64,000 nucleotides of DNA from Falsiroseomonas sp041690465 (GTDB lineage: Bacteria > Pseudomonadota > Alphaproteobacteria > Acetobacterales > Acetobacteraceae), in the NCBI RefSeq assembly GCF_041690465.1, contig NZ_JAWLHG010000010.1, positions 1 to 64,000 of the forward strand. Direction: 5' to 3'. The notes beneath the pieces are model-generated. The model did not search any database and had not been told where the DNA came from. It worked only from the letters and a program-made list of their open reading frames with translations. This document shows, piece by piece, positions 20,476 through 28,912 of this stretch. Within the stretch, counting starts at the first letter, position 1. Each line of letters starts with the position of its first letter. A program made the position numbers and the translations under genes.

Positions 20476-21384
20476 ATGTGGCAGGCCCGCACCATCATCC
20501 ACAACGGCCGCGCCATCCCGTTCGAGGACGCACGCATCCACCCGCTCGCGCTCGGCGTCGCCTTCGGCATCGCGGTGTTCGAGGGGCTGCGCGCCTATCG
20601 CCACCCGACCACCGGCGCCTTCACCGTCTTCCGGCTGGACGAGCATCTGGCCCGCCTCGGCCAGGGCATGAAGGTGCTGCGCCTGGCCGACCCGCCGCCG
20701 CTCGATGTGCTGCGCCAGGCGGTGCTCGACGTCATCCGACTGAACGAGCCCGACGACGATGCCTATCTGCGCGTGCAGGTGCAGATCGAGGGCATGGGCA
20801 TGATGGCCACCACCGGTCCCGTCGGCTGGATCGCCGCCGCGCTGCCGCGCGAGCGCAGCACGAAATTCGCCACCGGCCTGGCCGCGCAGGTCTCCTCCTG
20901 GACGCGGCTGCCGGACAACGCGATGCCGCCGCGCGTGAAGGCGAGCGCGAACTACCATGCCGGGCGCCTCGCCACCTTGCAGGCCAAGGCCGATGGCTAT
21001 GACAGCGCCATCCTGCTGACGCAGCGTGGCAAGGTCAGCGAGGCTGCCGCCGCCTGCCTGTTCCTGGTGCGCGACGGCGTGCTGGCGACGCCCAGCCGCA
21101 GCAGCGACATCCTGGAGAGCATCACGCGCGAGACGGTGATCACGCTCGCGCGCGAGCTTGGTCTTCCCTTCGAGGAACGCGAGGTGGACCGCACCGAGCT
21201 CTACGTCGCCGACGAGGTCTTCCTCTGCGGCACGGGCCAGGAACTTGTGCCGGTGACCAGCGTGGACCGCCTGCCGGTCGGCAGCGGCACGCCGGGCGCG
21301 ATCACGCAGCGCCTGCAGGCGGCCTATGAAGGCGTGGTGCGGGGCACCACGGATGCGCATCCGGAATGGCGGACACCGGTGTAG
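20476..21384 (+). CDS. ilvE: Branched-chain amino acid aminotransferase
   Basis: The 302-residue fold-type IV PLP enzyme shows HPLALGVAFGIAVFEGLRAY near the N-terminus, VKASANYHAGRLATLQAKADG around residue 155 (the Lys that binds PLP is the VKAS lysine), SEAAAACLFLVRDG around residue 195 and DEVFLCGTGQELVPV around 250. It transaminates leucine, isoleucine and valine. The ATG at 20476 has aggag about 10 bases upstream. It faces away from the methylcrotonyl-CoA carboxylase genes across a 133-base gap, so promoters of both are likely there. Confidence 0.92.
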   Translation: MWQARTIIHNGRAIPFEDARIHPLALGVAFGIAVFEGLRAYRHPTTGAFTVFRLDEHLARLGQGMKVLRLADPPPLDVLRQAVLDVIRLNEPDDDAYLRVQVQIEGMGMMATTGPVGWIAAALPRERSTKFATGLAAQVSSWTRLPDNAMPPRVKASANYHAGRLATLQAKADGYDSAILLTQRGKVSEAAAACLFLVRDGVLATPSRSSDILESITRETVITLARELGLPFEEREVDRTELYVADEVFLCGTGQELVPVTSVDRLPVGSGTPGAITQRLQAAYEGVVRGTTDAHPEWRTPV

Positions 21385-21408
21385 CCCGCGCCCGATCCCA
21401 GGTTCCGA

Positions 21409-21436
21409 TTGAACCCCGGCGAGGAAGGGCGATAGG
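21409..21436 (+). promoter_or_regulatory. Possible promoter of the DUF1080 gene
   Basis: TTGAAC (21409-21414) and GATAGG (21431-21436) are separated by 16 bases, about 80 bases before the DUF1080 start. The -10 match is weak, so this is only a candidate. An alternative is read-through from ilvE. Confidence 0.3.
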
Positions 21437-21516
21437 CTCGCCGCGCCGGGTCAGCCAGTGCGCTTCGCGAATGACGGAGCCGCACGCCTGCATGCAGGCG
21501 CCAGGAGGAAACCGGG

Positions 21517-22146
21517 ATGAATCGTCGATCGCTCAACATGGGCTTGTCGCTGCTGGCCGCCTCGGCCGGCCTGGGACACTGGCGCGGGGCCTTCGGGCAG
21601 GGCGGCGGATGGACCAGCCTGTTCAACGGGCGGGATCTCGAAGGCTGGAACCGCATCGGCGACGCCAATTGGCGGGTCGAGAACGGCATGATGGTCGCCG
21701 ACCGGGGCAACGGCATGCTGGTGTCGGCGCAATCCTATGGCGATTTCCAGCTTCGCCTCGAGTTCTGGGTCGAGACCAGCACCAACAGCGGAATCTTCAT
21801 CCGGGTCAGCGATCCGTCCTCGATCAACTCCTCGAACGCCTACGAGGTGAACATCTGGGACGAGCGGCCGGAGCCGAAATACGGAACCGGCGCCATCGTG
21901 GACGTCGCGGCGGTGGATCCCATGCCGAAGGCCGGCGGGCGCTGGAACGAATACGACATCACCGCGCGCGGCGACCGCTTCACCGTGCTGCTGAACGGGC
22001 AGAAGACGGTGGATGCGGCGCAGGACGGCAGGTTCGCCTCCGGTCCCATCGCCCTGCAGCACGGTGCGGGCCTGCGTGACGCGGCCGGCGTGCCGAATGA
22101 CCGCGGCGTCGTGCGCTTCCGCAAGGTCGAGATCAGGACGCTGTAG
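21517..22146 (+). CDS. Secreted DUF1080 (3-keto-disaccharide hydrolase-like) protein
   Basis: The product has 209 residues. The N-terminus MNRRSLNMGLSLLAASAGLG looks like a Tat-type or Sec signal. The rest is one DUF1080 concanavalin-like jelly-roll: WTSLFNGRDLEGWNRIGDANW, VSAQSYGDFQLRLEFWVE, NSGIFIRVSDP, GGRWNEYDITARGDRFTVLLNG. Members include 3-keto-glucoside hydrolases and carbohydrate-binding proteins of the periplasm. The ATG at 21517 has a strong ribosome site (aggaggaaa). It converges on hyuA with 13 bases between the stops. Confidence 0.85.
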   Translation: MNRRSLNMGLSLLAASAGLGHWRGAFGQGGGWTSLFNGRDLEGWNRIGDANWRVENGMMVADRGNGMLVSAQSYGDFQLRLEFWVETSTNSGIFIRVSDPSSINSSNAYEVNIWDERPEPKYGTGAIVDVAAVDPMPKAGGRWNEYDITARGDRFTVLLNGQKTVDAAQDGRFASGPIALQHGAGLRDAAGVPNDRGVVRFRKVEIRTL

Positions 22147-22159
22147 CGGGGCAGAGGCG

Positions 22160-24211
22160 CTACCCGACCTCCACCAGCAGGTTCCGCGCGGCGTCGCAGC
22201 TTGCGCGGGCGCCGGGCGGGAGCACCAGCGTGCTCTCGCGCTCCTCGACCATCGCTGGCCCTGCGATCCTCTCGCCGGGTGCGAGGGCGGCGCGGTCGTA
22301 CAGCGCCGCCTCGATGAAGCGACCGCCGAACCAGGCGGGCCGGCTTCCCTTCCGTGCGATCCCCGTGGTGGAAGGCATGGCGGCGAGGTCGATCGTCGGC
22401 GTCGGCCCGCTGACGGTTACGCGCCAGCCGACGCATTCCACCGGCAGCCCCGCCTCGATGCGCCCGTAGAGGCGGCGGTACTCGGCTTCGAAGGCGGCAC
22501 GCATGGCGTCGCGGTCCAGCGCAGCGATCGTGGCCTCCACCTGGTAGCCCTGGCCGGCATAGCGCATCGCGGCGCGGATCGTCGTCTCCGCGGCCTCCAC
22601 GCCGGCCTCGGCGACCAGCGCGCGGCCTTCCGCCGTCATCCCGTCCAGCATCGTGCGCAGCGCATCGAGGTCGAGCGTCGCCAGCGGCGCCACCTGGCCG
22701 CGCAGCAGCGCGAAGCTGATCGGCGCGGCGAGGAAGCCGAAGGCCGAGGCCACACCCGCGCCGGCCGGCACCACCAGCCGCCCGATGCCGAGCTTGCGCG
22801 CCACCTCCACGGCATGCACCGGGCCCGCACCGCCGATCGGCACCAGCGTGTAGCCCTCGATCCGCCGCGCCTTCTCCAGCGCATGGATCGCAGCCGCCTG
22901 CGCCATGGAGGTGTTGACCGTCTCGTGCACCGCCCAGGCCGCCTCCACCGCCGAGAGGCCGAGCGGCGCGCCCAGACGTTCGCCCACCGCCGCCTCGGCG
23001 GCCGCAACGTCGAGCCGCATCTCGCCGCCGAGGAAGCTGTCCGCCGCCAGGTAGCCCAGCAGCAGGTCGCAATCCGTCACCGTCGGCTCGCGCCCGCCCA
23101 GGCCGTAGCAGGCTGGCCCCGGATCGCTGCTCGCGCTGTCCGGCCCGACGCGCACCAGCCCGAGCGCATCCACGCGCGCGATGGAGCCGCCGCCGGCGCC
23201 GATCTCGATCATCTCGACCACCGGCACCTTCAGCGGCAGGCCGCTGCCCTTGCGGAAGCGATCGACGCGGGAAACCTCGAAATCCAGGCTGCGCTGCGGC
23301 TGGCCGCCATCGATCAGCGCGGCCTTCGCGGTGGTGCCGCCCATGTCGAAGCAGAGGATGTCCGGCGCGCCGGCGGCCTCGCCATACACGCGCGTCGCCT
23401 GCACGCCGCCGGCGGGGCCGGACTGCACCAGGCGGATCGGGTGCCGCGCCGCCACGTCGCGCGCGACGGTGCCGCCATCCGACAGCATCAGGAACAGCGG
23501 CCCGGTCACGCCCGCCGCGCGCAGCCCTTCGTCCAGCCGCGCCAGGTAGCGCGCGAAGACCGGCAGCACATAGGCATTGGCGATGGTGGTGGAGCCGCGC
23601 TCGTATTCGCCGATCTCCGGCACCAGCTCGCCGGAGAGGCACACGGCCAGTTCCGGCGCTTCCTCCGCGACGAGCTCGGCGATGCGGCGCTCATGCGCGG
23701 GATTGACGAAGGCGTGCAGCAGGCAGACCGCCAGCGCCTGCACGCCGGCCTCGCGCAGCGCGCGGATGGCGGCGCGCGCGGCATTCTCGTCGAGCGGCGT
23801 CTTCACGCTGCCATCCGGCATCAGCCGTTCCGGCACCTCCAGGCGCAGCCGGCGCGGCACCAGCGGATCGGGGCGGCGCATGAACAGGTCGTAGGTGTCG
23901 TGCCGCATCTCCGTGCCGATCTCCTGCACGTCGCGGAAGCCCTGCGTCGTCAGGAAGCCGGTCGGCACGCCGCGGCGCTCGATCAGCGCATTGGCGACCA
24001 GCGTGGTGCCATGGATGACGTGGCGCACCTGATCCGGACGGACGCCGTGCCGCGCCAGCAGGCCGGAGATACCCTCCAGCACCGCCTGTTCCGGCGCATG
24101 CGGCGTGGTCAGCACCTTGCCGTTGAACAGCCGCCCGTCGCGCGTGTCGAGCATCACGAGGTCGGTGAAGGTGCCGCCGATATCCACGCCGATGCGGTAG
24201 GGAGCGCTCAC
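22160..24211 (-). CDS. hyuA: Hydantoinase/oxoprolinase subunit A
   Basis: The 683-residue ATP-dependent amidohydrolase subunit of the HyuA/5-oxoprolinase family has an actin-like ATP-binding N-terminus, IGVDIGGTFTDLVMLDTR, then VIHGTTLVANALIERRG, LCFDMGGTTAKAALIDGG around residue 290 and GGGSIARVDALGLVRVGP. Family substrates are N-methylhydantoin, 5-oxoproline and (in related acetone carboxylases) ketones, so the exact reaction is open. The ATG at 24211 overlaps the hyuB stop (ATGA). It is the last gene of a TPP enzyme-hyuB-hyuA group. Confidence 0.9.
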   Translation of the reverse strand: MSAPYRIGVDIGGTFTDLVMLDTRDGRLFNGKVLTTPHAPEQAVLEGISGLLARHGVRPDQVRHVIHGTTLVANALIERRGVPTGFLTTQGFRDVQEIGTEMRHDTYDLFMRRPDPLVPRRLRLEVPERLMPDGSVKTPLDENAARAAIRALREAGVQALAVCLLHAFVNPAHERRIAELVAEEAPELAVCLSGELVPEIGEYERGSTTIANAYVLPVFARYLARLDEGLRAAGVTGPLFLMLSDGGTVARDVAARHPIRLVQSGPAGGVQATRVYGEAAGAPDILCFDMGGTTAKAALIDGGQPQRSLDFEVSRVDRFRKGSGLPLKVPVVEMIEIGAGGGSIARVDALGLVRVGPDSASSDPGPACYGLGGREPTVTDCDLLLGYLAADSFLGGEMRLDVAAAEAAVGERLGAPLGLSAVEAAWAVHETVNTSMAQAAAIHALEKARRIEGYTLVPIGGAGPVHAVEVARKLGIGRLVVPAGAGVASAFGFLAAPISFALLRGQVAPLATLDLDALRTMLDGMTAEGRALVAEAGVEAAETTIRAAMRYAGQGYQVEATIAALDRDAMRAAFEAEYRRLYGRIEAGLPVECVGWRVTVSGPTPTIDLAAMPSTTGIARKGSRPAWFGGRFIEAALYDRAALAPGERIAGPAMVEERESTLVLPPGARASCDAARNLLVEVG

Positions 24212-25809
24212 GCCGTGTAGCCCTCCGCCGCATCCCGCGCGCGATCCTCGGCGCTGCGCCGCGCCGGATCGCCGAAGCCGCCGCCGCCCGGCGTCTCGAA
24301 GGTGATGGTGTCGCCCGGGGCAAGCACGATGCGCGCCTTCGCCGCCACCTGAGTCCCGTTCACCAGGTCGCGCCCGCCGCGCCCCGCGCCGCCGCCGAGC
24401 AGCCCGCGCGGCGGATGCTGCACGCGCTCGTGGCGATAGGTCGCGATCACCGGCTTCGCGCCCACCACCTGGAATCCGATGCGCTGGCCGAGGCCGCCGC
24501 GCCGTTCGCCATCGCCACCGCTGCCGGGGATCAGCGCCTTCTCGGTGATCAGCATCGGCGCCGCGTTCTCGAATTGCTCCACCGGCTGCGTCGCGACGTT
24601 CGAGGGGAAGGAGAGGCAGGAGGGCCCGTCATGGGAGGCCGCGGCACCGTGGCCGCCATTCATGAAGAACATGCGCACGAAACGGCGGCCATCCGGCTGC
24701 TCGCCGGTGAAATACACGTTCCACAGCGGGCCGCCGGATTCCGCGATCACCCGCTCCGGGATCAGCTTGCCGAGCGCAGCCAGCACCAGCATCGGCAGGT
24801 AGTGCCCGGTCAGGTGGCGCCCCCAGACCGGCGCTGGCCGGCGCGGATTCACGATGCTGCCTTCCGGCGCGATCAGCGTGATCGGGCGGAAGCTGCCGTC
24901 GTTGTTCGGCGTCTGCGGGTCGAAGGCGCATTTCACCGCGTAGTGCGAATAGGCGCGGCTGAAGTTCAGCGGCGAGTTGACCGGCCGGGCGATCTGCGGA
25001 TCGGTGCCGCGAAAATCCAGCGTGATGTCCTCGCCCCTGATCGCGACACGCAGGCGGATGGTGACGGGATGCTCGAAGCCGTCCGCCGTCACCTCGTCCG
25101 TCACCTCGCCATCCGGCACGGCGGCGATGGCGCTGCGCATCGCGCGTTCGGAGCGCGCGAAGATCTCGGCGGCCAGCGCGTCGAGCTCCGCGATGCCTTC
25201 CTCCTCCAGGATGCGGAACAGCCGCGGCTCGGCCTGGTCGTACATGGCGAACTGCGCGCGGATGTCGCCCAGCGCCTCGTCGGGCTGGCGGAGATTGGCT
25301 TCGAGGAAGCCGACGACATCCTCGTTCTCCTCGCCGCGCCGCAGGATCTTCGCGACCGGGATGGTCAGCCCTTCCTCCCAGGCATCGCGCGCCTCCACGG
25401 AAGGCGCGCCGCCGATGTCGGTGCAGTGGAAGGTGCTGCCGATCCAGGCGGCGATCCGGCCATTCCCCTCCCCTGGGCGGAACAGCGGCTTGATCATGGT
25501 GATGTCGTTGAGGTGCCCCGTGCCGTGATAGCCGTCATTGCTGATCAGCACGTCGCCGGGCGCAAGCGTGTGCGGCGGATAGCGCCGCAGCATCACCGCG
25601 AGCGTGCGCGGCATGGTGCCGACGAAGCTCGGCACGGAACGCGAGGATTGCGCCACCTGCCGCCCGGCGCTGTCCATCAGCCCGACCGCCATGTCCCAGT
25701 TGTCGCGCACGACGGAGGAGAAGGAGGTGCGGACGAAGGTCTCCGCCGCCTCGTCCATCAGCCCACACAGGCGCGCCCAGGCGGTGCCCAGCCGGAGCGC
25801 GGGGATCAT
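24208..25809 (-). CDS. hyuB: Hydantoinase/oxoprolinase subunit B
   Basis: The 533-residue partner of HyuA has LMDEAAETFVRTSFSSVVRDN near residue 15, DVLISNDGYHGTGHLNDITM around residue 85, LDFRGTDPQIARPVNSPLNF around 265 and GGGGFGDPARRSAED at the C-terminus, all family signatures. The ATG at 25809 opens the conserved N-terminus; an upstream extension has no similarity. A 70-base gap separates it from the TPP enzyme gene in the same direction. Confidence 0.92.
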   Translation of the reverse strand: MIPALRLGTAWARLCGLMDEAAETFVRTSFSSVVRDNWDMAVGLMDSAGRQVAQSSRSVPSFVGTMPRTLAVMLRRYPPHTLAPGDVLISNDGYHGTGHLNDITMIKPLFRPGEGNGRIAAWIGSTFHCTDIGGAPSVEARDAWEEGLTIPVAKILRRGEENEDVVGFLEANLRQPDEALGDIRAQFAMYDQAEPRLFRILEEEGIAELDALAAEIFARSERAMRSAIAAVPDGEVTDEVTADGFEHPVTIRLRVAIRGEDITLDFRGTDPQIARPVNSPLNFSRAYSHYAVKCAFDPQTPNNDGSFRPITLIAPEGSIVNPRRPAPVWGRHLTGHYLPMLVLAALGKLIPERVIAESGGPLWNVYFTGEQPDGRRFVRMFFMNGGHGAAASHDGPSCLSFPSNVATQPVEQFENAAPMLITEKALIPGSGGDGERRGGLGQRIGFQVVGAKPVIATYRHERVQHPPRGLLGGGAGRGGRDLVNGTQVAAKARIVLAPGDTITFETPGGGGFGDPARRSAEDRARDAAEGYTA

Positions 25810-25879
25810 GTGCGCCTCCGATTCAGCTCTCCGGTGCTCGGCCCCTTCAGGGCCTGCGCCCTGCGACCATCGGAGGCGA

Positions 25880-27502
25880 TCATCCGCGCATCGCCTGCAG
25901 CTGCGCCGGGTAGCCGGCGGGGTCCACATGCACGTCGATCAGCGAGGGCCCCTCCACTGCCAGCGCCGCGTCCAGTGCCGCGCGGTACTCCGCGGCATCG
26001 GTCGCCACGAAGCCCTTCACGCCGAAGCCTTCCGCAACCCTGGCGAAGTCGGGCCGCGCCCAGCGCACGCCGGCCGGCGGCAGCTGGCGACTCTGCTGCT
26101 TGATGTCGATCAGCGACAGCGCCGCGTCGTTGAACACCACCGTCACCAGCCTCGCGCCGGTATCCGCGGCCGTCGCAAGTTCGCCCGCCACCATCATCAG
26201 CCCGCCATCGCCGGTGAAGGCGATCGCGCCGCGCGCCGGGTCGTGCAGCGCCGCGGCGATGCCTGCCGGCAGCGCGAAGCCCATCGAGGCGAGGCCGTTC
26301 GAGATCAGCAGGTCGCGCGGCGCCTCGCAGTCCCAGAACGCGGTGGCGGAGAACATGTGCGCGCCGGCATCCACCGTCACGCGCGGCGCGCGCCCGGCGG
26401 AGCGCGCGGCCGCCTGCGCCAGCCGCACGATATCGGGCGGCGCGACGCCGCCCTCCCCTGCCCACGCCATCGCGGCCAGCGCATCGGCGCGGTAGCGCGC
26501 GATCTCCGGCGCCGGCCAGTCGGAGGCGCGCGCGGCGCGGACCAGCCGCTTCAGCGAGCCGGCGATCGGGCCGTGCATCGTCGCCGCCGGCTCCACGTAG
26601 CGCACGGGATGCGGCCGTAGCGCGACATCCACCACCGGCGCCGCATAGCGCCAGGGCTGCAGGATCAGCTCCACGGGATCGAGCCCGATGGTCAGGACAA
26701 GGTCCGCCGCATTGACGCAGGGCGCTTCCAGCGTGCCGCCGGTGAAGATGCCGGCATGCAGCGGATGCGCATCCGGCAGCACGCCCTTCGCCTTGTAGGT
26801 GACCAGCACCGGCGCCTGCAGCACCTCCGCCAATTCCCGGATCGCTGCCGCGGCGCCTGACTCGGCCGCTTCAAGCCCCACCACCAGCACCGGCCGCCGC
26901 GATCGCGCAAGATGCGCCGCGCCATGGCCGATATCGGGCGGCACATCCTCCGCCAGCCGGCGCGGCGTGGCGCTGCCGGGCGCCCGCCGCGCTGCCTCGC
27001 CGGTCAGGTCCAGATGCACCGGCCGCCGCTCGCTCTGCGCCAGGTCGAGCAGCGCCGCGATCCCCGCCGCAGGCGCGGTGCCCTCCCCGCGCGCATAGCC
27101 GACGACGTAGGGCGCGCTCGCCGCGCGCTGGTCGAACACCTGATGCGTGACATAGCCGAGCTGCTTCTGCGTGAAGCCGTCCGAGACCAGCACCACCGGG
27201 GCGCGTTCCAGGCTGGCGCAGGCCATCCCGTTCAGCGCATTCGCCAGGCCAGGCCCCTTGGTCGTCAGCACCACGCCCGGTGCGCCGGTGAGCTCGGCTT
27301 CCGCCAGCGCGCCCATCACGGCCGCGCCCTCATGCTTCGCCAGCACGAAGCGCAGACCGTGGCGCCCCATGCCGTTCAGCAGGTCGAGCGAGCTGCCGCC
27401 GCCGGGCACCCCCCAGATGCGCTTCGTGCCGCGCCGCGCGAATTCCGCCAGCAGCGCCTCCGCCACCGTCTCCGCCACACCTGCGCGAGCTCCATCCGGC
27501 AT
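25880..27502 (-). CDS. Thiamine pyrophosphate-dependent enzyme of the acetolactate synthase large-subunit family
   Basis: The product has 540 residues in three TPP-enzyme domains. The N-terminal PYR domain has the catalytic Glu in AKHEGAAVMGALAEAEL (about residue 52). The middle domain starts near DIGHGAAHLARSRRPVLVVG. The PP domain carries IAFTGDGGLMMVAGELATAAD followed about 22 residues later by VVFNDAALSLIDIKQQ (the GDG...N motif). Real acetolactate synthases have HEQGA and partner with ilvN; here the motif is HEGAA and no small subunit is nearby. It is therefore more likely a catabolic decarboxylase or lyase. Context with hyuAB suggests heterocycle or amide breakdown. Confidence 0.82.
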   Translation of the reverse strand: MPDGARAGVAETVAEALLAEFARRGTKRIWGVPGGGSSLDLLNGMGRHGLRFVLAKHEGAAVMGALAEAELTGAPGVVLTTKGPGLANALNGMACASLERAPVVLVSDGFTQKQLGYVTHQVFDQRAASAPYVVGYARGEGTAPAAGIAALLDLAQSERRPVHLDLTGEAARRAPGSATPRRLAEDVPPDIGHGAAHLARSRRPVLVVGLEAAESGAAAAIRELAEVLQAPVLVTYKAKGVLPDAHPLHAGIFTGGTLEAPCVNAADLVLTIGLDPVELILQPWRYAAPVVDVALRPHPVRYVEPAATMHGPIAGSLKRLVRAARASDWPAPEIARYRADALAAMAWAGEGGVAPPDIVRLAQAAARSAGRAPRVTVDAGAHMFSATAFWDCEAPRDLLISNGLASMGFALPAGIAAALHDPARGAIAFTGDGGLMMVAGELATAADTGARLVTVVFNDAALSLIDIKQQSRQLPPAGVRWARPDFARVAEGFGVKGFVATDAAEYRAALDAALAVEGPSLIDVHVDPAGYPAQLQAMRG

Positions 27503-27622
27503 CGATTGCCCTCCCGATCACCTTGGCGCGGTTATGCACCGCGCTTACCGGGGCGTCACCCTGCCCGGCTTGCCAGGGCGCGGACAGGGTTCTCCCATGG
27601 GCGCGGCAACGGAGGAATGCAG

Positions 27623-28369
27623 ATGGGCGATTTCGCAGGCAAGCGCGTGCTGGTGGCGGGCGGCAGCAAGGGAATCGGGCGCTCCGTCGCGCTCTGCTTC
27701 GCGCGGCAGGGCGCTGCCGTTTCGATCTGCGCCCGCGGCGCCGAGGCGCTGGAGGCGACGCGCGCCGAGATCGCCGCCCTCGGCGTGAAGGCGCATGCGA
27801 TGGCCGCGGACCTGTCCAAGGCCGAGGCCGTCGCCGCCTGGGTCGAAGGCGCGGCCGCAGCACTCGGCGGCGTGGACGTGCTGGTGAACAATGCCAGCGG
27901 CTTCGGCAGCCAGGATACGGAGGAGGATTGGGCGAAGGGCCTCAACGTGGACGTGATGGCGACCGTGCGCGCCAGCCGCGCCGCGGCGCCGCATCTGCGC
28001 GCGGCGAAGGGCTGCATCGTCAACGTCACCTCGATCTCCGGCTTCCGCCCCTCGCGCCGCACGCCGGCCTATGCGGCGGTGAAGGCGCTGCTGGTGAACT
28101 ACACCTCGAGCCAGGCCGCCGCCTTCGCCGAGCACGGCGTGCGCGTGAACGCGGTCGCGCCCGGCTCCATCGAGTTCCCCGGCGGCAGCTGGGAAGCGCG
28201 GCGGACCGGCGACCCGGCGCTCTACAACCGCATCCTCGGCTCCATCCCCTTCGGCCGGCTCGGCACGCCGGAGGAGGTGGCGGAGGTGGTGATGTTCCTC
28301 GCCAGTCCGGCGGCGCGCTGGGTGACCGGGCAGACCATCATCGTCGATGGCGGGCAGATGCTGGGTTGA
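27623..28369 (+). CDS. SDR family NAD(P)-dependent oxidoreductase
   Basis: The 248-residue classical short-chain dehydrogenase has cofactor motif VLVAGGSKGIGRSVALCFA (about 9-27), NNASG around residue 87, the catalytic Ser in NVTSISGFRPS and YAAVK as the Tyr-Lys pair, ending VTGQTIIVDGGQML. Ala rather than Thr opens the glycine loop (AGGSKGIG). I chose the ATG at 27623 because ggagga is 6 bases upstream; an ATG at 27617 abuts that site. It is divergent from the TPP enzyme. The substrate is unknown. Confidence 0.88.
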   Translation: MGDFAGKRVLVAGGSKGIGRSVALCFARQGAAVSICARGAEALEATRAEIAALGVKAHAMAADLSKAEAVAAWVEGAAAALGGVDVLVNNASGFGSQDTEEDWAKGLNVDVMATVRASRAAAPHLRAAKGCIVNVTSISGFRPSRRTPAYAAVKALLVNYTSSQAAAFAEHGVRVNAVAPGSIEFPGGSWEARRTGDPALYNRILGSIPFGRLGTPEEVAEVVMFLASPAARWVTGQTIIVDGGQMLG

Positions 28370-28375
28370 GTGTTT

Positions 28376-28404
28376 CGTGCGTGACACCAGGCCTGTCACG
28401 CACG
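28376..28404 (+). terminator. Hairpin after the SDR gene
   Basis: A perfect 11-base inverted repeat (cgtgcgtgaca at 28376-28386 and its complement at 28394-28404) with a 7-base loop begins 6 bases after the SDR stop. No U-tract follows. It separates the SDR from the small membrane protein gene downstream. Confidence 0.55.
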
Positions 28405-28487
28405 CAACCCGATTCCTGTGCCTCCGGCATCATCCTGAAACAAAGGGGCGCGAAACAGCGGGCACCGACGATCCGGAGGAAACCGTC

Positions 28488-28895
28488 ATGTCCCGTCTTC
28501 CCGTCCTGTTCCTGATCACCGCCGCCACCTGTCTGGTGGCCGGCGTCACGCTCGGCATCGGCATGGGCATGGCGCATGACTATCGGCTGATGCCGGTGCA
28601 TGCGCACACCAACCTGGTGGGCTGGACCTCGCTGGCGCTGATGGGGCTGACGCTGCGCGCCTGGCCTGAACTCGCCATCGGGCGGCTGGCGATGGTGCAG
28701 TTCGTGCTGTCCGCCGGCTCGGCGCTCGCCTTCGCGCCGGGCGTGTACCTGGCGGTGATCCACGAGGCACCGGGCCTCGCCATCGCGGCCGGCATGGTCT
28801 GGCTCGCCGGCGCCCTGCTGTTCCTCGGCCGCCTCGTGCATCTCGCCTTCGCCGACGCGCCGCGCCGCCTGCCGGCCGGGCTGGCCGCCGAGTAG
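28488..28895 (+). CDS. Small four-helix membrane protein resembling a fragment of cbb3 oxidase subunit I
   Basis: The 135-residue product has about four hydrophobic helices (about 5-27, 45-60, 75-95, 100-122). The segment MPVHAHTNLVGWTSLALMGL holds two His residues and matches the HAHLNLLGW motif of the heme-copper oxidase-like small proteins found in many proteobacteria. It lacks the full 12-helix core and copper ligands, so it is not an oxidase by itself. The ATG at 28488 has cggagga 8 bases upstream. No respiratory genes are adjacent. Function unknown. Confidence 0.75.
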   Translation: MSRLPVLFLITAATCLVAGVTLGIGMGMAHDYRLMPVHAHTNLVGWTSLALMGLTLRAWPELAIGRLAMVQFVLSAGSALAFAPGVYLAVIHEAPGLAIAAGMVWLAGALLFLGRLVHLAFADAPRRLPAGLAAE

Positions 28896-28912
28896 CCGTC
28901 GCAGGAAGGCGG

